Shown piece by piece: positions 17,070-22,957 of a stretch of 22,957 bases of DNA. The stretch comes from CAZDHT01 sp964505325 (lineage in GTDB: Bacteria > Planctomycetota > PUPC01). The translations under genes and the position numbers were made by a program. The stretch lies in contig CAZDHT010000059.1 in assembly GCA_964505325.1 (NCBI GenBank), positions 1 through 22,957 of the forward strand. The letters are read 5' to 3'. Numbering within the stretch: the stretch's first letter is position 1; each line of letters opens with the position of its first letter. The notes below the pieces were generated by a model. It was given only the letters and a program-made list of their open reading frames with translations. It made no database searches and had not been told where the DNA came from.

Positions 17070-17374
17070 GTCACCGACGGTGGTTCCGGAGGCGTGCGAA
17101 CGAAAGGAAGGGCGACGCGGATTGTCCATCTTAACATCACGGAGAACCCGCTCCCCGGAACGAATCCCGGACGCACATGTTGCTAGCCGGGAACTCGACC
17201 ATCCTCCGCAAAGTCGAGCCGCCGTCGGAAGGCGATGAGGTCGCCATCCCGTATCTCGGCGGGTTGCCTCACAGGTACATGCGGGGGCATTAACGATCGT
17301 CGAACATCAGCATCCTGGCGCCCGACACCCCCCAAGGAACGCCTTCTCGTCGGGAGATCCGTCGGCGTCCCACC
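17070..17374. other. Convergent intergenic region with no convincing gene
   Basis: This stretch lies between the ends of the plus- and minus-strand operons. Short inverted repeats are present: CTCGAC/GTCGAG at 17194-17199 and 17213-17218, GGCGA/TCGCC at 17231-17245, and the ACGATCGT palindrome at 17293-17300. None is followed by a T-tract, so no intrinsic terminator is called. A 38-codon frame at 17177-17293 (MLLAGNSTILRKVEPP, then EVAIPYLGGLPHRYMRGH) looks protein-like and may be the stub of a lost gene, but I do not recognise it. Confidence 0.5.
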
Positions 17375-20032
17375 TTACGACGCGGCCCTCAACTTCGCGG
17401 CGATCTCGGCGGCCGTCGCGAATAGCTTCTCGGCCATCCCGGCCGATCCAGCGCCCTCGTACCAGGTGTTGATCGTCTGACCACCCAGGGCGGCCCCGCC
17501 CGCGCCGCCGCAGGCGCCGAGGCCCCGGATGTGCCAAGTGCGCTGGTCGAGCACTTCCTGACACTTCCTGGCCAGCTCCGGACCGAGCTTCTTGCTCAGG
17601 ATCGCCTTCTCGATGAAGATGCGCGCCTCGCACTCCTGGATGCCCTGGCGGATCTGCTCGGAGCGCTCGGTGCGCACCGCGCCGGACGGGCCCGGGGCGA
17701 ACACCGCCTCGGTGCCGCGGTCCAGGTTCAACTGGTCCCAGCAGCTTTCCGGGTAGCGGCCGCCGATGCTCGTGGAGTGCTTGATGCCCGGCCGGAGGCT
17801 CCCCCGGCCCAGGAGCGGCCAGAAGTCCGCGCCGATGCGCCCGAGCCCCGCGGTGTTGTGCACCAGCGCGGCTTCCGCGCTGACGCGCCAGAGGCTCAGG
17901 GGGGCCGTCGGCCCCCGGGAACGGCCGTAGTAGCCGACCTTCGATTGCCAACCGTAGAAACGCTTGCCGCTGTCCGGCGGCGGACACATGTTCATGTAAT
18001 ACTGGGTGTTGTAACCGACGGGGATCAGCCCGAACATGCTGCTCCCGCGGTTGTCGGAGTGCGCGTTAGTCACCCACTTAGCGTTGGACAGGAGCGGATG
18101 CAGGGCGACGACGGCCCCCTTTGTGATCCGCGCCAGCTCGGAGTTCATGCCCATCATGGTCGCATCCGCCAGGCCGCGCTTGGCCATCCGGGCCGCGATT
18201 TCCTTGTAGACCGGCGCCCAGAACGCCTTGAATTCCTCCGGCGCGCTGAACTTCGGCCCCTCCAGGTCCTCCGACTTCCCCGTCTTGGGATCGTAGAGCG
18301 TCACCTTGAGCCCGCTGCCGCCCGGCATGTCCCCGCCCCCCTTATCCGAAAAGTTCACCATGCCGGCGTATCTCTCCCAGGCGTAGAGGCAAACCACGTC
18401 CACCTTCTGGTGCTTCTGGGCCAGGTCCAGATAGCGGTCGAAGATGGTGAAGTCGTACTTGTACTTGTCCCCATCCTTCACCCAGCGGACCATGCTTTGC
18501 TCGTTGCCGAAATTGGTGCGCGAGATGAGCGGCACCACCGCGTACTTGTTGCCCAGCTCCCCGAGCAGCTTGAAGGACTCCTCCATGTACTTCCAGTGCC
18601 CCTCGCTCCAGAGCGGCACCTTGTACTGGATGGCCACCGAGTCCGGCGACTGGATGATGCCCATGTGGGTCGCGAAGTCCTTGGGACTGGGAAGCTTCCA
18701 GCCGATGACCTTGAGAGCGACCGGCACCTCGACGGGGTCCAGTCCGTCGGCGGAAACGGTGAGCTTGCCGGCGTAAACCCCCGGGGGAGCGTCGGCGGGG
18801 ACTTGCACTTTGAGGACGATGGCCTGCGCTGCACCCATTCCGGGAGCCGCTTCGGCCTTGGCCGGCGGCGCATCGGCCAGCGAATCCCAGAAGCCGCCCC
18901 GGGGGACCCGATACCGCAGGGCCAGTTTGTCATCGCGGATTGTATAGAAAAGGCTCAGGTTCGACGCGGGGATGAGGCCCTGGCCGCCCCGTTGTTTGAG
19001 TTCCCCGGCTCGGACCTTGATTCCCGAAATCGGCTTGTCCGAAGAAACCATCACCTTGCCGTCGAATGCGCCGTTCTGGCAGCCGACGAGGGTCAGCGAC
19101 TCGCCCTTTTCCAGCGGGTCTCCGTAGCTGGCCGGGCTCATGCGGTACATGTTGCTGGCGACCCAGACCTGTATCCCCGCCGGCCGTGATACGTTGGGCG
19201 CGACCGCGCCCTCGGCCTGGAGCGCCAGGCTCACGAGCCCCGCGGTGCTCCACACCGATTCGTGGTTCAGGCCCTCCCTGTCCAGCCCCGAGCCGAAGTA
19301 CGGGGCGCGGTGGATCTCCACGGCCAGGATGTTCGCGCCCCTCCTCAGGAGCTTGGGGTCAAGGGCCACGCTCTCCAGTCGCCGGATGCGCTTTCCCAAC
19401 TGGTCCCTGTATTTCGCGGGATGGCCGAACTCGGCGACAATGCAGTGCGACCCGCGGAAAGTCGCGTCCGAGTGGACGAAGACCTCCGGAGGGTAGTCCT
19501 CGGCCAGTGTGCCCGGCCCGATCTTCCCTTCCTTGGGCAAATGAGCGCGCACCACTTCCTGCCCGTTGACATGAACCACGATGCCGCCGCGGTAAGCCAG
19601 CGAGAGCATCAGCTTGCGAACCTTCGCCGGATCCGCCACCGCGAACTTGCCGCGCAGGCACAGCAGGCCCAACGTCGGCCCCGGGGCCCCCCAGGCCGGT
19701 GCGAAACCATAGTCGTACTGCTTGGCGCGCCTGCGGCTCAAGTTCCAGCGGCTCCAGCCTCCATCCGGGAAGTCCGGGTTGTTCCAGCCGGCGGGCGGCG
19801 GCGGCGTTCGGGCCGCGAACATCGCCCCCGCGCCGACGGCGGGGAGAAGCTTGGCGCCTTTGCGGACCACCGGCGTACTCCACACGGCGAACATCCGCCA
19901 AGGGCTGCCCTCGTCGAGAATCAACTGGGCGGGGCCCGCCGGACGCGCCGCGACCTCCCTCGCCCACGCCGTTGTCAATCCCAACATACCCACCATCATT
20001 CCCGCCAGCCACCCGAGTGTGAACCGATGCAT
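17375..20032 (-). CDS. Secreted DUF4091/GH123-like glycoside hydrolase-type protein
   Basis: An 885-residue exported protein. The signal peptide (MHRFTLGWLAGMMVGMLGLT TAWA) is followed by a galactose-binding-like jelly roll with IVVHVNGQEVVRAHLPKEGK (Asn156 in the ligand-side turn) and ANILAVEIHRAP. Next come a beta-sandwich linker (APPGVYAGKLTVSADGLDPV) and a TIM-barrel-like region (WKLPSPKDFATHMGI, YKYDFTIFDRYLDLAQKHQK, VDVVCLYAWERYAG). This order fits large DUF4091/GH123-type proteins. The 'DEP'-type acidic motif expected in many DUF4091 members is not seen; the nearest candidate is MMGMNSELAR with Glu632, so catalysis is uncertain. ATG 20032 is chosen over GTG 20038 because AAAGGAG sits 5 nt before the ATG. 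It lies 43 bp downstream of the fourth propeller paralog and is probably in its operon. Confidence 0.65.
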   Translation of the reverse strand: MHRFTLGWLAGMMVGMLGLTTAWAREVAARPAGPAQLILDEGSPWRMFAVWSTPVVRKGAKLLPAVGAGAMFAARTPPPPAGWNNPDFPDGGWSRWNLSRRRAKQYDYGFAPAWGAPGPTLGLLCLRGKFAVADPAKVRKLMLSLAYRGGIVVHVNGQEVVRAHLPKEGKIGPGTLAEDYPPEVFVHSDATFRGSHCIVAEFGHPAKYRDQLGKRIRRLESVALDPKLLRRGANILAVEIHRAPYFGSGLDREGLNHESVWSTAGLVSLALQAEGAVAPNVSRPAGIQVWVASNMYRMSPASYGDPLEKGESLTLVGCQNGAFDGKVMVSSDKPISGIKVRAGELKQRGGQGLIPASNLSLFYTIRDDKLALRYRVPRGGFWDSLADAPPAKAEAAPGMGAAQAIVLKVQVPADAPPGVYAGKLTVSADGLDPVEVPVALKVIGWKLPSPKDFATHMGIIQSPDSVAIQYKVPLWSEGHWKYMEESFKLLGELGNKYAVVPLISRTNFGNEQSMVRWVKDGDKYKYDFTIFDRYLDLAQKHQKVDVVCLYAWERYAGMVNFSDKGGGDMPGGSGLKVTLYDPKTGKSEDLEGPKFSAPEEFKAFWAPVYKEIAARMAKRGLADATMMGMNSELARITKGAVVALHPLLSNAKWVTNAHSDNRGSSMFGLIPVGYNTQYYMNMCPPPDSGKRFYGWQSKVGYYGRSRGPTAPLSLWRVSAEAALVHNTAGLGRIGADFWPLLGRGSLRPGIKHSTSIGGRYPESCWDQLNLDRGTEAVFAPGPSGAVRTERSEQIRQGIQECEARIFIEKAILSKKLGPELARKCQEVLDQRTWHIRGLGACGGAGGAALGGQTINTWYEGAGSAGMAEKLFATAAEIAAKLRAAS

Positions 20033-20037
20033 GGCCA

Positions 20038-20044
20038 CTCCTTT
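20038..20044 (-). promoter_or_regulatory. Ribosome-binding site fixing the start at 20032
   Basis: AAAGGAG on the minus strand lies 5 nt before ATG 20032. It abuts the alternative in-frame GTG at 20038, ruling that codon out. Confidence 0.7.
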
Positions 20045-20075
20045 TTGCTTGTGTTGGCTGATCGTCCCCGCCCGG

Positions 20076-22727
20076 TCACTTCACGTCGCAGGTTTCCTCC
20101 GCCGCGTAGACCAGTTTTGCGCGCAGGAGCCGTCGGTTGAGGCTGTCGCCCATGTAGGCGTACTTGTCGGTGGCGCCCACGCCGACGAGGTAGCTGAAGG
20201 CGATCTCCGGCTCGGCGAAGGGGCTCTTCAGGTCCGCAGGATCGTCCGCACGGCGCGGGCGAACCTTGCCGGTCTTGGGGTCCACCACCGGGCTGTCTGG
20301 GCCGCAACTCTCGGCGTTGCCGTAACTGCCGAACGTCGTGATCAGATTTCCGTTCGTATCGAGGACGCCGACCCGGTAGCGTCCCAGGTCCGGGTACCAC
20401 ACCCGACCGAAGGGGTCCACGTCGAACCGGGTGTTCTCGCAGTTGCAGTAGAAGAGCGGCAGGTGGCTGATGCCGAAGTGGGCCCATTCGGCGCCGGTGA
20501 CCTTCGCGGTGCAGTAGGCGTTCGACTGGTCGCTCGTGTCCACGATCGAGCCCATCGCCACCGTTTTCAACGCGGGGTCCAGGTTGGGTCGCCCGCCGAA
20601 GGGATTGCCCCGGACCGAACGGCCCCCGCCCCAGTCCACCATGCCGCCCTTGGGCGAGAACTTGAGGATGCTGCCGTACATCACGGCGATGGTTCGCTTG
20701 GGGTTAGCACCCTCCCAGCGGGACTTGGGCGTCACCGGCCCGACGACTCCGGCGAACTCAGGCGGCACCAACCGGTCGAGGGGCCGGACCTGCTCGGCAA
20801 TGTAGATATTGCCGGCCTGATCGAACCGGGGGCCCAAGACGTTGTCGGAGACCTTCCAGATGATCGGCCCTCCCACGCGCGCCCCGGAGGGGGCATATTC
20901 GTAAAGCGCCTTGGGTCCGCGTGTCTTCCGGGCCTCGAACACGAAGTGGTGTCCGTCGGAGCGGATGCCGTGCGTGTGGGTCATGAAGACCATGCAGACC
21001 GGGGTGTAGATGGCATTGGGCGGCTTGGCGTAGGGCTTGACCCCGGCCGGCGGGGCGAAGGGCACGCCCCACTTGAGCGGCTTGCCGTTGCGGTCGAACT
21101 TGAAGAGGAACTGGGGCCAGCCCTGGATGTAGAGGTTGCCATCCGGGCCGGGCTCCAGGCAGGAGCCGGCGGAAGCGGTGCACAAGTTCATGCCCTGGAT
21201 GACGTCAACCTTCCCGGTCTTCTCGTTGAAGCGCATCCAGCGCTGCTGGGCGGCGCGCACGTAGATCTCCGGATCGTCGCGGTAGTGGTCAACGGTCAGG
21301 TTGACGAATCCCCCGTCGCCGAGGTCGCGCCCCCCGATCTGCTTGGCGTCACTGAACTTGTCGCCGAGGTCCTCAATACGGAAGAATTGCCAGCCGTTGG
21401 AGGCCCAGATGACCGCCGGCTTGGCGCTGACGTCCACCGCCAGCCGCCACTGGAGGTGGCTCCGGGGAGCGGTCAGGCGGATGGAGGCCAACGGCCGGGG
21501 GGTCTTCCAGCCGCTGAGCTTGACGATCTCGGCCGAAGCGCGCTTACCCACCTTGAGCAGGTAGACCGCGCCGCTCTGTGGGTCGGCGGCCACGAGTTCC
21601 GGGCTTTCCGCCTGGAAGGAGCGGGCGAACTTGCCGTCGGCCTCGGAGACGACCACCACGCGCTGGTTGGCCGGGTCGCAGATCAGGAGGCCGCCTTTGC
21701 CGTCAGCGGCCATTCCATGGGCGTGGCTGCCCAGATGGGTCCGATCATTGCCGGCCTTGGCCGGGTCGCCGAAGAAGGGCCGGGCCGGCGAACGCTCCGG
21801 GAGCCTCACGCGGTAGACCGCCGGGTAAGGCGGTATCTTCTTGCTGGACCAGCTGCGTGCCGGGGCGATGCCGCTGAAGTAGGCGTGCTTGCCGTCCCCC
21901 GACACGGCCAGGTACTGGCGGTGGTTGAGTGTGTGAAAGCTGGCCGCCGGGACATTCGGCAGGAGTTTGGGCCCGAGGAAGGCCGGCGGCGCCTTCGCGC
22001 CGGTCACGTCCACCAGCCCGATCCGGGCATCGGGATGCAGGGCGAGGAACTTCCCGTCGGGGGTCATGGCCACCCCGTCGTTCGACCAGAACGCCGTGTT
22101 CCGGCGCTGCGGCAGATCCAGGTACATCGGCACCGTCCGCCCGCCGACCTGCACGGCAATGCCGCCCATGGCCTCGATCTGCTCCTTGGTGGCGGTGGCC
22201 GGCAGTGGGACGAGCGTCCGCTGGAAACTGCCGTCGCGGTTGAGGGCCACCAGGCGCTGGCCGCTCCAGTTGGGCACGCCCGCCCCGGCGCCAACCACGG
22301 CATAGAGCGTGCCGTCCTGGGCGGCGGCCATTGCCTGGATCCCGCCGATCGACATCGGGTCAGCGATGACCGCCTTGTCGTACTTCGCACTGAGGCCCAG
22401 CACTACGCGGACCTTGAAAGGGCCGTTGCCGGCCGGCTTACCCCAGTCGGCCTTGCCGTCCCACTCGATGCTTTGGGCCAGGCCGGGCTTGAGCGGCGGC
22501 GGCGGGTTCTTCCCGAGCACGCCGGACACGAGGTGCCGGACGACCTTGCCGCCCCCATCCTCGATTAAGACCGAGACGTCGGTCTCGCGGTCCACCGCGA
22601 ACTCGATTCTCACCTTGTCGCCCGCTTTGGTGGCGGCCGGCTTCTTGGCGAAGGCCGGCGGGGCGTTCTGGGCACCCAATGCCGCGTTTGCCAGGATAAC
22701 GCAGATGCAGAGGGACAGGGCTCTCAT
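20076..22727 (-). CDS. Secreted FlgD-Ig/NHL beta-propeller protein (paralog B2)
   Basis: An 883-residue exported protein, the intact counterpart of the interrupted plus-strand gene at 9965-12613. A signal peptide (MRALSLCICVILANAALGA) leads into a FlgD-like Ig domain (KPAATKAGDKVRIEFA, VVRHLVSGVLGKNPPPP, SIEWDGKADWGKP). Propeller blades follow (HAHGMAADGKGGLLICDPAN, GPDGNLYIQGW, FDQAGNIYIAEQVRP). The C-terminal block has YCNCENTRFDVDPFGRVWY (Cys761 and Cys763), VLDTNGNLITTFGSYGN and a VYAAEETCDVK end. ATG 22727 has AGGGA about 8 nt upstream. The AAEE.C.V tail and PPPP segment place it with the interrupted gene in subfamily B. The stop of another paralog remnant lies 13 bp upstream, so it was once an internal member of a tandem array. 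Function is unknown; binding of a glycan or partner enzyme is an inference. Confidence 0.8.
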   Translation of the reverse strand: MRALSLCICVILANAALGAQNAPPAFAKKPAATKAGDKVRIEFAVDRETDVSVLIEDGGGKVVRHLVSGVLGKNPPPPLKPGLAQSIEWDGKADWGKPAGNGPFKVRVVLGLSAKYDKAVIADPMSIGGIQAMAAAQDGTLYAVVGAGAGVPNWSGQRLVALNRDGSFQRTLVPLPATATKEQIEAMGGIAVQVGGRTVPMYLDLPQRRNTAFWSNDGVAMTPDGKFLALHPDARIGLVDVTGAKAPPAFLGPKLLPNVPAASFHTLNHRQYLAVSGDGKHAYFSGIAPARSWSSKKIPPYPAVYRVRLPERSPARPFFGDPAKAGNDRTHLGSHAHGMAADGKGGLLICDPANQRVVVVSEADGKFARSFQAESPELVAADPQSGAVYLLKVGKRASAEIVKLSGWKTPRPLASIRLTAPRSHLQWRLAVDVSAKPAVIWASNGWQFFRIEDLGDKFSDAKQIGGRDLGDGGFVNLTVDHYRDDPEIYVRAAQQRWMRFNEKTGKVDVIQGMNLCTASAGSCLEPGPDGNLYIQGWPQFLFKFDRNGKPLKWGVPFAPPAGVKPYAKPPNAIYTPVCMVFMTHTHGIRSDGHHFVFEARKTRGPKALYEYAPSGARVGGPIIWKVSDNVLGPRFDQAGNIYIAEQVRPLDRLVPPEFAGVVGPVTPKSRWEGANPKRTIAVMYGSILKFSPKGGMVDWGGGRSVRGNPFGGRPNLDPALKTVAMGSIVDTSDQSNAYCTAKVTGAEWAHFGISHLPLFYCNCENTRFDVDPFGRVWYPDLGRYRVGVLDTNGNLITTFGSYGNAESCGPDSPVVDPKTGKVRPRRADDPADLKSPFAEPEIAFSYLVGVGATDKYAYMGDSLNRRLLRAKLVYAAEETCDVK

Positions 22728-22740
22728 GACTTGGTCCCTT

Positions 22741-22782
22741 TCACTTGACCTCGCAGGTTTCCTCCGCCGCGTAGCGTACGGT
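22741..22782 (-). pseudogene. Orphan 3' tail of another propeller paralog (subfamily B)
   Basis: The minus strand reads TVRYAAEETCEVK followed by TGA at 22743-22741, nearly identical to the VYAAEETCDVK end of the adjacent gene. An in-frame TAG (22785-22783) precedes it and similarity ends there. Only the last 13 codons of a former upstream sister gene remain. Confidence 0.65.
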
Positions 22783-22957
22783 CTAAGGACTCGTCCGCGT
22801 GCAATCTTCCGTTCGGCAAGTGGTTATGGTATCCTCTCTCCCCTTCGGAGACAACCATTTCCAGGGGAGCGAGGTGTGATTCAGACAGTCTTGGCGGGGG
22901 CGAGGTCGAGCAGGTGGGGTAGAAGTGGGAAGGGGGGTGTGGTTGGGGCTGTTTTGA
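22783..22957. other. Unassigned sequence at right edge
   Basis: Paralog similarity ends at about 22783. The rest is G-rich on the plus strand and holds no gene I can support. Two weak options exist. A plus-strand GTG at 22876, after AGGGGAGCGAGG, is open to the window end but encodes a low-complexity Gly/Arg peptide. A minus-strand frame ends in FPLLPHLLDLAPAKTV and a stop, which could be the tail of a gene lying to the right. Confidence 0.4.

Noticed and set aside
17194..17245. Intrinsic terminator between the convergent operons
   Set aside because: Stems are only 5-6 bp and no T-tract follows on either strand.
19722..22568. Open frame of about 948 codons antisense to the fourth propeller paralog
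   Set aside because: No recognisable domain and a low-complexity composition; the minus strand has homologs, a signal peptide and a ribosome-binding site.
1..22957. CRISPR arrays, tRNA or rRNA genes
   Set aside because: No regularly spaced short repeats and no recognisable RNA-gene sequence seen by eye on either strand.

Overview
The window is GC-rich bacterial chromosomal DNA, nearly all of it coding for large, mostly exported proteins linked to polysaccharide breakdown. The families (GH99-like/WbsX, DUF4185, GH36, a GH20-related enzyme, FG-GAP/VCBS, DUF4091/GH123-like, and FlgD-Ig plus NHL propellers) and the gene sizes suggest Planctomycetota or another PVC-type heterotroph. This is inference: the window has no rRNA, tRNA or marker gene.

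Layout. (1) 1-1733, minus strand: a GH99-like protein running off the left edge, preceded by a DUF4185-type propeller whose signal-peptide region appears frameshifted. (2) 1750-2007: the decayed left end of an IS3-type element and a probable promoter with a palindrome over its -10 box. (3) 2008-3972, plus strand: a GH36 alpha-galactosidase. (4) 3975-4124: the orphan 3' end of a lost propeller gene. (5) 4177-17069, plus strand: a tight run of three tandem paralogs (signal peptide, FlgD-like Ig domain, NHL propeller, C-terminal CxC block) joined by 4-bp start/stop overlaps, then a GH20-related protein and a seven-repeat FG-GAP protein. The third paralog has an in-frame TAA. (6) 17070-17374: a convergent gap without a clear gene. 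(7) 17375-22727, minus strand: a fourth paralog followed by a DUF4091/GH123-like protein. (8) 22741-22782: the orphan 3' tail of yet another paralog, then unassigned sequence to the right edge.

How the parts may work together. GH36, GH20-like, GH99-like and DUF4091-type proteins suggest attack on a galactose- and amino-sugar-containing glycan. The many beta-propeller proteins (four FlgD/NHL, one FG-GAP, one DUF4185) may bind or process it at the surface. There is no SusC/SusD pair, transporter, sulfatase or regulator here. The most notable signal is the FlgD-Ig/NHL/CxC family: four full-length members in two subfamilies, plus one tail remnant of each subfamily at the two ends of the locus. 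That pattern suggests repeated duplication and deletion.
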